From positions 124,001 through 188,000 of the forward strand of contig NZ_PJBC01000060.1 in the NCBI RefSeq assembly GCF_002836515.1: a stretch of 64,000 nt of DNA, given 5' to 3'. The DNA comes from Pseudomonas sp. Choline-02u-1 (lineage in GTDB: Bacteria; Pseudomonadota; Gammaproteobacteria; Pseudomonadales; Pseudomonadaceae). Position 1 is the stretch's first letter. Each line of letters starts with the position of its first letter. The position numbers and the translations under genes were made by a program. The notes beneath the pieces were generated by a model. It had not been told where the DNA came from. It did no database searches and saw only the letters and a list, made by a program, of their open reading frames with translations. Positions 42,704-51,670 of this stretch are shown piece after piece.

Positions 42704-43396
42704 TCAGTCGCCGAGTGCGAACGCCACCGCCGACTGCGCATGCAGTTCAGTGGTGTCGAGCAGGGGCAGGGCGCTGTGTTCGGGTTTGACCAGCAGGCCG
42801 ATTTCCGTGCAACCGAGGATGATCGCCTGAGCGCCACGGGCGGTTAACGATTCAATAACGCCTTGGTAGATCTGGCGCGATTGTTCGCTGATCACGCCCA
42901 CGCAGAGTTCGTCGTAGATGATCCGGTGCACGTCCTTGCGCTCGGCTGCGTCGGGCACCAGCACGGTCAGGCCTTGGGCGATCAGCCGCTGCTTGAGGAA
43001 ATCCTCTTCCATGGTAAATGCCGTGCCGAGCAGACCGACTGTCAGCGCGTCGATCTCCAGCGCCGCCCGCGCCGCCGGTTCGGCAATGTGCAGAAACGGG
43101 ATGCTGATCGCTGCCTGAATCTGATCTGCCACTTTGTGCATGGTGTTGGTACACAGCACCACGCATTCGGCGCCACCGGCCTCAAGCCTGCGCGCGGCAT
43201 CCACCAGAATCGCCGCCGCATCGTCCCAGCGTCCCGCGTGCTGGGCCTGTTCGACCGGGCCGAAGTCGACGCTGTACATCAGCAATTGCGCCGAACGCAG
43301 CGGGCCCAGGCGGTCGCGGACCTGCTGATTGATCAGACGATAGTATTCGGCGCTGGACTCCCAGCTCATGCCGCCAATAAGGCCGATAGTGCGCAT
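42704..43396 (-). CDS. aspartate/glutamate racemase family protein (YgeA/RacX-like)
   Basis: 230 residues from the ATG at 43396 (MRTIGLIGGMSWESSAEYYR). The two catalytic cysteines of PLP-independent racemases are present: Cys82 in VVLCTNTMHK and Cys196 in IILGCTEIGLL. YgeA-type enzymes racemise various amino acids. Cytoplasmic single gene, convergent to the GNAT gene. Confidence 0.92.
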   Translation of the reverse strand: MRTIGLIGGMSWESSAEYYRLINQQVRDRLGPLRSAQLLMYSVDFGPVEQAQHAGRWDDAAAILVDAARRLEAGGAECVVLCTNTMHKVADQIQAAISIPFLHIAEPAARAALEIDALTVGLLGTAFTMEEDFLKQRLIAQGLTVLVPDAAERKDVHRIIYDELCVGVISEQSRQIYQGVIESLTARGAQAIILGCTEIGLLVKPEHSALPLLDTTELHAQSAVAFALGD

Positions 43397-43593
43397 TGGA
43401 CTTCCTCCGGCAAATAACAGTGTCGAGCGTTCAGGTCGGCTCGAAGTTTCCTTCTGTTCGAGTCGCGACGCCAGCACCGGCTGACTGTACCGCCGATCTT
43501 TCACACAACTGTGCATCTGCAAGAACTAAACGTACGCCGTGCCCGGGATCTGCCACTATCCCCCTTCGCAGGTCCTTTCCGAGGAACACAGCA

Positions 43594-44085
43594 ATGAATG
43601 ACGTAGAGCAACTGGGCGAGATGCTTCGCCACTATGCCGATAGCGAAGCGCACAAGAAGCAACTGTTCACTGCGCAGTCGGCGGAGTGGGCCACACGGAT
43701 TGGCGCGTTGTTCGATGCGATCGAGCGATGGCTTGAACCGGTCAAGGCGCCGAATCTTCTGGAGGTGAGCCGCGAGGCCTACGTCGCCTCCGGGCCGAGC
43801 GTGCCGGTTGAAACATCGACCTTCAAGACAGAGAAGTTGAGCATTGTCCTTGCCGGCAAACCGGTAGAGTTCGTCCCGGACGTGATGGGCAGCGGCGGGC
43901 AGATTTCCCTGGCAGTGATGGGGCTGACGGCAGCGCGGTATGGGAGCATTTCGCTGGTCGGCCTGGCGAATGGCACGTGGCAGTGGCGCAAGACCAATGG
44001 TTTGAAGGATCCGGATACCTTTACCTTCGACGCCAACTTTCTCGCCCAGCAATTGCAAAGCCTGATCCCCCGCGAGCGCACCTGA
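43594..44085 (+). CDS. hypothetical protein
   Basis: 163 residues from the ATG at 43594, behind GAGGAA. No signal peptide or membrane helix. The N-terminal half is helical (MNDVEQLGEMLRHYADSEAH), the C-terminal half has beta-rich pieces (KLSIVLAGKPVEFVPDVMG, GTWQWRKTNGL) and ends in a helix. I do not recognise the family. It stands alone between the racemase promoter and the next unknown gene. Confidence 0.7.
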   Translation: MNDVEQLGEMLRHYADSEAHKKQLFTAQSAEWATRIGALFDAIERWLEPVKAPNLLEVSREAYVASGPSVPVETSTFKTEKLSIVLAGKPVEFVPDVMGSGGQISLAVMGLTAARYGSISLVGLANGTWQWRKTNGLKDPDTFTFDANFLAQQLQSLIPRERT

Positions 44086-44241
44086 CGGGGCATCTGCCTG
44101 GTCAAGGCGAGTACCGGGGAAACCCTTAGGCTCGACGCCAGTCCGGCATTTTCCCTTGGGTCACTGATGGCCTTTTGGTAGAGTCGCCGTCGCCAGCGGG
44201 TTTTCGGCTGGACGATGGAACCGAAGAAGGGAGTCTGATCA

Positions 44242-45216
44242 GTGAGTCCGGGCAAAAAAATCCTCGGTCTCACGGCGTCGCTTTTGCTGCTGACGCTGTG
44301 GGCCAGTTACTTTTACGTATTCAAGGAAAACCGCGACGGCCAGCTTGGCGGCGTCGGCGAAAGCACCGCCTGGTGCGGCACGCCACCGACCAGCGAGGCG
44401 GCGTTGCTGGGCAAGGATCAACTGACCTTGCGCGTCACCAACAACCTGCGCGGCGAGTTCATGGTCGGCGGTTCGCTGGTGGTTTCCGAACGCACCTTCA
44501 ACCGCTACGACCTGGGCCGCAACGAACTGCGCTTGCGTCTGGAACCGCTGCAATGGTCGTTTGGCGTGACGCCAATCTTCCTCGAACAGGTCAAGGTGCA
44601 GCCGCTGAGCCGCAACCTCTCGTCGACCAATAAAAGTGCTTTCGCCGAACTCGAACCACGGCTGATCGGCGTACACGCGCAGACGGCCGCGTTCCCGTTC
44701 GACACCTATCGTTACGGCTACAAACCGGTGCTGTATTACCTCAAGGGCAGCGAACGCATCGACCTTCGCTTCAAAAACATCACCACGCTGATGGAGATGT
44801 CCAACACCTTCACGCCGATCCAGAAGTACAACCGCGTCGATTACATCAACGAGAAAAACTCGATGATCCGCGACGAAGACTACAAGCCTTATGGCGCGCA
44901 TGAATGCGCGTTCAGCGTCGAACGCAAAGGCTCGTTCAAGGTGGTGGTGTTGTTGCTTCTGCTGGTGCTTTGCCTGCCGCTGATGCTGGTGTTCTACCGC
45001 GATGAACCGGGGATCGACTTCCTCGCGACGCTGGTGGGGATTGCGGTGGTGCGCACATTGCTGATCGGGCCAGTGGAAGATTTCCAGCTGTACAACATCG
45101 ACTTTTTGTTTGGTGCGGCGATTTTGTTGGTGGGGACGGTGTCGCTGATCAAGGCGATGCGCGCCAATAGCCGGCGAGAGATGGCTTTGCGCAGTGGCGA
45201 AACATCGTCCTGGTAA
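44242..45216 (+). CDS. membrane protein of unknown function
   Basis: 324 residues, GTG start after AAGGGAG. A membrane helix at about 9-27 (TASLLLLTLWASYFYVF), a periplasmic region of about 200 residues containing TAWCGTPP and ECAFSV, then three hydrophobic helices (about 234-253, 262-276 and 285-304). The pattern suggests an inner-membrane protein with one large periplasmic loop. No family recognised. A REPIN follows its stop. Confidence 0.72.
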   Translation: MSPGKKILGLTASLLLLTLWASYFYVFKENRDGQLGGVGESTAWCGTPPTSEAALLGKDQLTLRVTNNLRGEFMVGGSLVVSERTFNRYDLGRNELRLRLEPLQWSFGVTPIFLEQVKVQPLSRNLSSTNKSAFAELEPRLIGVHAQTAAFPFDTYRYGYKPVLYYLKGSERIDLRFKNITTLMEMSNTFTPIQKYNRVDYINEKNSMIRDEDYKPYGAHECAFSVERKGSFKVVVLLLLLVLCLPLMLVFYRDEPGIDFLATLVGIAVVRTLLIGPVEDFQLYNIDFLFGAAILLVGTVSLIKAMRANSRREMALRSGETSSW

Positions 45217-45244
45217 TGCAAACGCTGAAGCTCAGTGGTAGCCC

Positions 45245-45331
45245 TGTGGGAGCGAGCCTGCTCGCGAAAACGCTACGTCAGCCGACTGCGATGTCACTGA
45301 CAGATTGCATTCGCGAGCAGGCTCGCTCCCA
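45245..45331. repeat. REPIN
   Basis: Arms at 45245-45268 and 45310-45331 (TGTGGGAGCGAGCCTGC and its inverse), between two convergent genes. Confidence 0.88.
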
Positions 45332-45358
45332 AAGGTGATCGGGGGGGCATCCCATCGA

Positions 45359-47725
45359 TCACTTGAGCGCCGGATCCCCCATGTTCATTTTCTTCCAGCC
45401 CTGCAACAGCACCTGCGCCTTGGGTTCCTGGTCGCTATCGAGGTAGTACTGAATCAGCGACAGCCGCGCATTGCGGTTGGCCGGTTGTACCTTGAGCAAA
45501 CTTTCCAGAATCGCGCACGCCTCATCAACCTTGCCGCCCTGATGCAGTGCCACCGCCAGTACATAGCCGTATTGCGCATTCTCCGGTTCCAGTTGTGCGG
45601 CTTTGCGCAGGTAGGACATGGCGTCGGCGGGCTGGCCGGCACGGATCAGCGACAACCCGCGCGTGTGCTGCAACAGCGCCGCATCCGGATGCTGCTTGAG
45701 GCTGTCATCCAACAGCTTCTGCGCTTCGGTGGCACGACCATTCGCTTCCAGCCACTGTGCCAGCGTGACCAGCGCGGGGTAGAAATCCGGGTCACGTTGC
45801 CGGGCACTGCGCAGCAACGGTTCGACCTCGGCATTGCGCCCGCTGGCCTGGTAGAGCATCGCCAGATTGAGATTGGCTTCTGCACGCTCGAGCAAGCTTT
45901 TCTGCACGGCTTCATATTCGGCGATCGCCGCGTTCCAGCTGGCTTGCGCCGCCCCCAGACCATTGTTGCGCGAGGCACCGAGCAAATCCCGCGCGGCGAC
46001 GATGCGCACGGCTTTCACTGGATCATTGAGCAACGGCGCCAATAACGGCGCACGCTCGGGCGGCGGCAGGAATGCGCTGATCGCCCGCACCGCGCTTTCA
46101 CGCACCTGTGGCTCTGGATGTTTCAGATCCTGAGTGGCCAGTTTCAGCGCCTGTTCGCTCGGGTACAGCGGTAATTCCGCCAGCAACGTTGCGCGCTGGA
46201 TCGCCGGCAGGTTGCTGCGCTGCAATTGCTGGTACAGCGCGTCGGCGGCGCCGGGCTGGCCATTGCGGATCAGCCACAGGCTTTCGTCATAGCGTGGCGC
46301 CTGCTGAGCCGGGGAGGCGGTGGCGTTCCACAATTTGAACTGCGCGGTGACCTTGTCGCCGGCCTTGCCCTGGTGACAGGTCAGGCAGGCGTCTGGGGTG
46401 CCGAGTTTCTGCGCACGCTCCGGGTTGGGAATACTGAAACTGTGGTCATGCCGAAAGTCGTTGCCCATGTAGAACTTGCCAGGCATGTGGCAATCGACGC
46501 ACTGCGAACCGGGCTGGCCGATAGCGTGGCGGGTGTGTTCGATAGAGTCATAGTTCTTCGCTTGCAGGCCCTTGCCGTCGACGCCGGCGACCGAGGTCTT
46601 GCCCGCCGTGTTGTGACATTGCAGACACACGGCGTTGCCCGGTGCCTTCAGTTCGTTGCTGTGCGGATTATGGCAATTGCTGCAGCGCACGCCCTTGTCG
46701 AACATCTTGCTTTGCAGGAACGAGCCGTGTTCGAACACTTCGTCCTTGATCTTGCCATCCAGTGCGTACAGTTCGCGGGTCAGGACGCTGGGCAGGTAAT
46801 CGTCCATCAGGCGCTTGCCGACGGTGAAACCATCGCCCAGCGGTGCGCGGCGGGAATGGCAGCGCGCACAGGTTTCGATTTCTACCGTGGCATTCTTGTC
46901 CTTGAGATCGACGTCGAAGCCCTTATGGATCAGGTCGTCTTTTTTCTGCGCCCATTCCAGGTGATTGGACGCCGGGCCATGACAGGCCTGACAGCCGACA
47001 CCAAGGCTGTTCCACTGACTGTTGAAGCTGTTGCTCGCCGCATCGAAATTGCGCTTGAAACCGGTAGTGTGGCATTCGACGCACATGAAATTGGCGTTCT
47101 GGCTCGGTTTGCTCCAGTGCAGCGGATTCTTGAAATTCACACCCTGGCCGGCGTACAGATGAAACCAGCGATGTTTTTCGCTATCCCACGCTACGCCGAG
47201 GGCTTGCAGGCGGCCCTGGCCAACCTCGATCAGATATTGCTGCAGCGGCGCGATGCCGAACGTGTAGGCCACTTTGAAATCGGCGTTCCTGCCGTCGACG
47301 CCGGGCGTATTGACCCAGAACTCATCGCCCCTGCGGGTGAACCGTGTGGTCTCGTTCCCGGCCTTAAAGGTCAGGTTGTTGAAGTCGCCGAGGGTGGTTT
47401 CGCCAGTCGCCGGCTGCATGGCCAACTGGTGATGCGAACCTTGCCAGTCCTTGACCTGTTCGCTGTGGCAACCTTGGCATTGCTGCTCATCGACCAAGCT
47501 TGCCGGCTTGCTCGCCACCACTGGTTGCGGCTTGGCTGGCGGTGCTACAGGCGCGCTGATTGCTGAAGGTTTGAGGGGGGCGGACGCCGGGCTGAACAGG
47601 AACCAGCCGATACCGGCCACGGCCGCGAGCAGCACGCCGATGATGATCGGGAATACGAAACGTGAAAAAGAGGAGGGTGATGCGTCAGGTTCAGGTTGCA
47701 CCGCTTTGTTTTTATGCTTGGGCAT
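45359..47725 (-). CDS. octaheme c-type cytochrome with HEAT-like and TPR repeats
   Basis: 788 residues from the ATG at 47725 behind GGAAG. N-terminal membrane anchor at about 22-44, then eight CxxCH heme sites: CQGCH (83-87), CVECH, CQACH, CARCH, CSNCH, CLQCH, CVDCH and CLTCH, all within about the first 470 residues. The C-terminal 300 residues carry helical repeats: a HEAT-like block (SEQALKLATQDLKHPEPQVR) and several TPRs (NLNLAMLYQASGRNAEVEPL, ARLSLIQYYLDSDQEP). A periplasmic electron-transfer or heme-linked scaffold protein. I do not know its redox partner; no oxidoreductase gene is adjacent. Confidence 0.88.
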   Translation of the reverse strand: MPKHKNKAVQPEPDASPSSFSRFVFPIIIGVLLAAVAGIGWFLFSPASAPLKPSAISAPVAPPAKPQPVVASKPASLVDEQQCQGCHSEQVKDWQGSHHQLAMQPATGETTLGDFNNLTFKAGNETTRFTRRGDEFWVNTPGVDGRNADFKVAYTFGIAPLQQYLIEVGQGRLQALGVAWDSEKHRWFHLYAGQGVNFKNPLHWSKPSQNANFMCVECHTTGFKRNFDAASNSFNSQWNSLGVGCQACHGPASNHLEWAQKKDDLIHKGFDVDLKDKNATVEIETCARCHSRRAPLGDGFTVGKRLMDDYLPSVLTRELYALDGKIKDEVFEHGSFLQSKMFDKGVRCSNCHNPHSNELKAPGNAVCLQCHNTAGKTSVAGVDGKGLQAKNYDSIEHTRHAIGQPGSQCVDCHMPGKFYMGNDFRHDHSFSIPNPERAQKLGTPDACLTCHQGKAGDKVTAQFKLWNATASPAQQAPRYDESLWLIRNGQPGAADALYQQLQRSNLPAIQRATLLAELPLYPSEQALKLATQDLKHPEPQVRESAVRAISAFLPPPERAPLLAPLLNDPVKAVRIVAARDLLGASRNNGLGAAQASWNAAIAEYEAVQKSLLERAEANLNLAMLYQASGRNAEVEPLLRSARQRDPDFYPALVTLAQWLEANGRATEAQKLLDDSLKQHPDAALLQHTRGLSLIRAGQPADAMSYLRKAAQLEPENAQYGYVLAVALHQGGKVDEACAILESLLKVQPANRNARLSLIQYYLDSDQEPKAQVLLQGWKKMNMGDPALK

Positions 47726-47937
47726 TGCGACTTCCGTAGTCCGGGTGCGTTGGCCTTCTGGCGTGCATACGTCTGGATGCAGCTTTGCCGGATGCGGCGG
47801 GTCTGTCAAATGTGTGTTGTGATTCGCTGCGCAGCGCTGTGTGAATTTTGTAATTTGCAATCGCAATTGCTGCGGTTTTAGCTATACCTGTAACTTCCCC
47901 TATGCAAACGATTTGGCCTTCTGACAGGAGTTACAGC

Positions 47938-48615
47938 ATGAAGCTAGCCGTAATGATGGGCACGCTGTGCATCGCCACCCTGGGTGTGGTGGGTTGTTCC
48001 AGCAAAACCGTCGAGCCAGACCAGTACTCCGGTTTTCTCAAGGATTACAGTCAACTGAAGGAGACCAAATCACCGTCGGGTGCCGAGGTGATGCGCTGGA
48101 TGGACCCGAAACTCGATATCAACAAATTCAGTAGCGTCTATGTCGAACCGAGCCAGTTGTATCCGAAGCCGCAAGCGACGGAAAAAATCCCCCAGCAGAC
48201 GCTCAATGGCATCACCAGTTATTACGATCAGGCGCTCAAGCGTGAGCTGAGCAAGTCGCTGCCGCTGGCCACCGGCCCGGGGCCTGGCGTCATCGTGATC
48301 CGGCCGGCGATCACGGCGGTGAGCAGCAAGACCGAAGGCCTGCATGTGTATGAGGTGATTCCGATTGCGCTGGTCGCTGCTGCGGTGAGCACGGCTACCG
48401 GGATTCGTGATCAAGAAACCACGTTGGCCACCGAGGCGGTATTCCTCGACGGCAGCAGTAACAAGGTGGTGGCTCAAGTGGTGCGCAAGGGCACCGGTCA
48501 GCCATTGGAAAATTCCTCGCAGGTGATGAAAGCCACTGATGTCAAAGCGGTGATCGATGGCTGGGCGAGTGACATGCATCAGACGTATCTGAAGCTCAAG
48601 TCCGAGGCCAAGTGA
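47938..48615 (+). CDS. DUF3313-family lipoprotein
   Basis: 225 residues from the ATG at 47938, seven bases after CAGGAG. Signal sequence with lipobox GVVGC and lipidated Cys18, then the DUF3313 pattern DQYSGFLKDYSQLKE and WMDPKLDINKFSSVYVEP. Anchored in the outer membrane by the usual lipoprotein rule (Ser after Cys). Function unknown. Divergent from the cytochrome gene. Confidence 0.87.
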   Translation: MKLAVMMGTLCIATLGVVGCSSKTVEPDQYSGFLKDYSQLKETKSPSGAEVMRWMDPKLDINKFSSVYVEPSQLYPKPQATEKIPQQTLNGITSYYDQALKRELSKSLPLATGPGPGVIVIRPAITAVSSKTEGLHVYEVIPIALVAAAVSTATGIRDQETTLATEAVFLDGSSNKVVAQVVRKGTGQPLENSSQVMKATDVKAVIDGWASDMHQTYLKLKSEAK

Positions 48616-48917
48616 TGTCGTGAGGCTCGGGCCTGTTTGCGAGCAGGCTGGCTCCCGCTGGATTGCAGTTCAGTTTGGGGGCTTGTCTGCTTAAGGTTGG
48701 GGTTGGGGTTGGATGGCTTCGCCAGACGGTCGCTACGCTCCCGCCCCCGGATCGATCCCTCCGCTCAGCCTTCCGACGTCGCCGGTGGATCAAGATCAAG
48801 AGCACTCGAGCTAACGCTCATCGTGTAGGAGCTGCCGAAGGCTGCGATCTTCTGATCTTGCTTTTGCTGTTTTGTGGGAGCGAGCCTGCTCGCGAAGGCA
48901 TTCTGTCAGCCCCCACC
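48616..48917. other. 302-bp repeat-filled intergenic region
   Basis: No gene is seen. It holds a degenerate REP arm, a short G/T-rich direct repeat (48694-48714, GGTTGGGGTTGGGGTTGG), a stretch ending GTAGGAGCTGCCGAAGGC (48823-48842) of a type frequently dispersed in pseudomonads, and a full REP arm. Confidence 0.6.
48636..48896. repeat. composite REP cluster
   Basis: A degenerate REP arm (about 48636-48660, TTTGCGAGCAGGCTGGCTC) and an intact arm in opposite orientation (48873-48896, TGTGGGAGCGAGCCTGC) flank other dispersed-repeat material. The distance is too large for a simple REPIN, suggesting insertion of further repeats between the arms. Confidence 0.6.
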
Positions 48918-51422
48918 TTACTGCCCGACAAACCAGCGAAAATATGGGTTCGCCCGATCTCCCTGCATCACCTCCCGAATATCCCGTCCCCAGGCGTCCC
49001 GATCGCCGTCGTAGGCGTGCAGGCTTGCCCGATAGAATTGCATCAATCGCTGCCGATGCGCTTGCATGCGTTCAATGAACCCTGCATCGGCATTGACCAG
49101 TGTCGGTGGCTGATACAAGTCCAGCAGCGCTGGCAGTACGCGGGTGATTTCCTTGCTGCGCACCCACGGCGCGTATTCGATGCGCGGCTGGTCATCGGTC
49201 GCCGCCGGGGCATCGGCGGCGAAGCGGTCCAGGCCGGCGCGGTCGGTGACCCAGGTGGCCAGCAGCGCCGCCGGCGAGCCGATGCCGACGTCCTGCAAGG
49301 TGCTGCGTACGCTGTCCTGCTGAAAGCGCGCGGTGATTTTCGCGGCGTCCAGTTCCATCGGTGCCAACGAGCCGACCAACAGCATTTCGTGGAACTCGCT
49401 GGTCCACAGCGAGGCATGCGGGAACACATCGAGGAAGCTGCGCACCAATGAGCGCGAGTCGTCGATGTTCTGCGTCGGCAGCGGTAGCCACTGGGCAACG
49501 ATGCCCTTGTCCTGCAAGCGACTGGCGGCCAGCTCGTAGAAATCGCGCGAATACAGATTGACCACGCCGGCGGCGGAGGGCGGTGGGGGCTCGAGGGTGA
49601 TTACGTCGTAGGTCTGTTCACTGCGCAGCAGTTCCTGGCGACCGTCGCGCAGGCGCACGTCGATATCGGGATCGCTGGCCGCATTGAAATTGCCCTTGAA
49701 CAAAGGCGCCGCTTTCACCACCGATGGCAGCAACTCGGCGACCACGCGATGTTCCAGACCCGGATAGCGCAGCATGGCCCCTGCGGTGATGCCGGTGCCG
49801 AAGCCGATCACCAGGGTCGAGCGCGGTTCACCGTTGTGGATCAGCAGCGGCAGCAGCGCCTGAATGCGCATGTAGCGCAGCGATGGCATGGCATCGCCAG
49901 TGTTCGACACTCCCTGGATGTACAAACGGTGGAAGGTGTTTTCGCCACGCCCCTGAGTGACCACCGCGACCGTGCCGCCGCGCCCTTCCTCGTAGAACGC
50001 CAGCGTGCCGTTGCGTGCGCCGGGCAACAGGCTGGCCAGTTTGTCGGCTGGGGTCAGTACCGCCACCGCTACGCTAACCAGACCGAGTGCGACCACGGCC
50101 TGGCGCCGACCTTTCGTCACGCCATGGCCTTTGCGCACCGCCAGATAACCAATCGTCGCTGCGATAAGCGCCAGTAGACCGAGGGTGCGCACAAGTCCCA
50201 GCAACGGAATCAATACAAAGCCGCAAAGCATCACACCGATGATCCCGCCCAAGGTGTTGAACGCCACCACGGCGCCGACATCGCGACCCACACGTTCGCT
50301 GCCGACACTCAGGCGCAACGCCAGAGGAAACGCCGCGCCCAGCAGCAGGGTCGGCGCAAACACTATGCTCAGCGCCGCCACGGCAAATCGCGCGCTCATG
50401 CCGGCCAACTCACTGACGCCCAGACTCAGCAGCCAGGTTTCGGCATGGCTTTGCGCGAGCACCAGCCAGCGGCCGAGCATGGCGATCTCCAGCAGCGCAA
50501 TCAGGCCTGCACCGGCGATCAACAAACCGAATACGCCCCATGGGTCGCGAATGCGCTCGACGCGACGAGCGAGTACGACGCTGCCGATAAACAGCCCGGT
50601 CAGGTAAGTCGCCAGCACCACCGCAAACGCATAGGTGCGCGTGCTCATGAACTGCACGATCGATTGCGACCAGACCACCTCGTAACCCAACGCCACACCT
50701 CCGGCGATAGCGTAGAGCCACAGCGCAGTGCGGTCGGGTGCTTTTGCGTTGCCGTGTTTGACCGGCGTGCCCAGCGCCAATGGCTGCTGCCGCTGCAACC
50801 ACAGCGCACCGGCAGCGGCGAGCAAGTTGAGCATCGCGGCGAACAGCGCGCTACCGCGCACGCCGAGGCTGGCGATCAGTACGAACGCGGCGAGCAAAGT
50901 GCCGACAATGGCGCCCAGCGTATTTGCCGCATACAACTGACCGCCGGCCTTGCCCGGCTCAGCCGCCAGAGAGCGCACCAACACCGGCAACGTTCCGCCC
51001 ATCAACACCGCCGGGATACCCACCAGCGCAAACGGCAACAACCACGCGAGCACGCTGACATGACCCTGCAACCAGGCAAATGCATTGGCCGCCAGACTCA
51101 TGGCCACTGTCGCGCCAACCCCGAGCATCGCCACCAGCACTTCCAGCCCGGCATACAGCAGGACCGGCTGTTGCAAACGATCGGCCCAGCGCCCGAACAA
51201 CCAGCCGCCGAGGGCGAGCCCGGCGAAAAACGCGCTGATGCCGGTCGTGATCGCGTAGACCTCGACGCCGACCACCAGCGATAGCTGTTTGATCCACAAC
51301 ACTTGATAGACCAACGCCGCCGCGCCGGAGATGCAGAGCAGCAGGGCAGGGATCAGCGAGGTGGCGGGCGCGGCTTGCGAGACGGGTATGGCCGACGACT
51401 TGCTGGCGACACGTGAGGACAT
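48918..51422 (-). CDS. MFS-like membrane domain fused to a spermidine-synthase-like methyltransferase-fold domain
   Basis: 834 residues from the ATG at 51422. About the first 480 residues hold 12 or more membrane helices (ALLLCISGAAALVYQVLWIK opens the family). The C-terminal part has the SAM-fold nucleotide-binding loop VIGFGTGITAGAML and the spermidine-synthase acidic motif DVRLRDGRQELL, followed by YDVITLEPPPPSAAGVVNLY. Such membrane-anchored spermidine-synthase-like proteins are widespread and mostly uncharacterised; polyamine synthesis is not assured. Single gene downstream of repeat elements. Confidence 0.87.
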   Translation of the reverse strand: MSSRVASKSSAIPVSQAAPATSLIPALLLCISGAAALVYQVLWIKQLSLVVGVEVYAITTGISAFFAGLALGGWLFGRWADRLQQPVLLYAGLEVLVAMLGVGATVAMSLAANAFAWLQGHVSVLAWLLPFALVGIPAVLMGGTLPVLVRSLAAEPGKAGGQLYAANTLGAIVGTLLAAFVLIASLGVRGSALFAAMLNLLAAAGALWLQRQQPLALGTPVKHGNAKAPDRTALWLYAIAGGVALGYEVVWSQSIVQFMSTRTYAFAVVLATYLTGLFIGSVVLARRVERIRDPWGVFGLLIAGAGLIALLEIAMLGRWLVLAQSHAETWLLSLGVSELAGMSARFAVAALSIVFAPTLLLGAAFPLALRLSVGSERVGRDVGAVVAFNTLGGIIGVMLCGFVLIPLLGLVRTLGLLALIAATIGYLAVRKGHGVTKGRRQAVVALGLVSVAVAVLTPADKLASLLPGARNGTLAFYEEGRGGTVAVVTQGRGENTFHRLYIQGVSNTGDAMPSLRYMRIQALLPLLIHNGEPRSTLVIGFGTGITAGAMLRYPGLEHRVVAELLPSVVKAAPLFKGNFNAASDPDIDVRLRDGRQELLRSEQTYDVITLEPPPPSAAGVVNLYSRDFYELAASRLQDKGIVAQWLPLPTQNIDDSRSLVRSFLDVFPHASLWTSEFHEMLLVGSLAPMELDAAKITARFQQDSVRSTLQDVGIGSPAALLATWVTDRAGLDRFAADAPAATDDQPRIEYAPWVRSKEITRVLPALLDLYQPPTLVNADAGFIERMQAHRQRLMQFYRASLHAYDGDRDAWGRDIREVMQGDRANPYFRWFVGQ

Positions 51423-51455
51423 GCGGTGAGCCTTGTTATGGATTGGCTGATGTTG

Positions 51456-51564
51456 ATCGTTCCCACGCTCTGCGTGGGAATGCCTCACTGGACGCTCGGC
51501 GTCCGCTTCGGCATTGGACGCAGAGCGTCCCGGGCTGCGTTACCACGCAGAGCGTGGGAACGAT
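51456..51564. repeat. 109-bp dispersed palindromic element
   Basis: Perfect 22-bp terminal inverted arms (ATCGTTCCCACGCTCTGCGT... at 51456-51477 and its complement at 51543-51564) enclose a GC-rich centre with further short inverted pieces (CACGCTCTGCGTG and GGACGC/GCGTCC). It resembles another dispersed repeat family of fluorescens-group pseudomonads. Confidence 0.75.
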
Positions 51565-51578
51565 CGCAGAAAACCTTT

Positions 51579-51600
51579 TGGGAGCGAGCCTGCTCGCGAA
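51579..51600. repeat. single REP arm
   Basis: TGGGAGCGAGCCTGCTCGCG-type arm without an inverted partner close by, downstream of the sulfatase gene. Confidence 0.7.
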
Positions 51601-51633
51601 CGAAACCGACCCGGTCGCTTGTTCAAAACAGGG

Positions 51634-51657
51634 CCGCCCGCCTGTGAAAGCGGGCGG
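51634..51657 (-). terminator. terminator of the sulfatase gene
   Basis: CCGCCCGC / GCGGGCGG, 8-bp stem with an 8-nt loop, 13 bp after the sulfatase stop on the minus strand, followed on that strand by CCCTGTTTTG. Confidence 0.75.
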
Positions 51658-51670
51658 CGGTAGAGCGGTA

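Noticed and set aside
46226..47566. A 446-codon plus-strand frame across the cytochrome gene
   Set aside because: The minus strand encodes eight CxxCH motifs in one frame; the plus-strand product has no motif and lies entirely inside it.
48694..48714. Short G/T-rich tandem repeat as a possible regulatory or phase-variable tract
   Set aside because: Only about three 6-base units in a repeat-filled intergenic stretch, not near a start codon.
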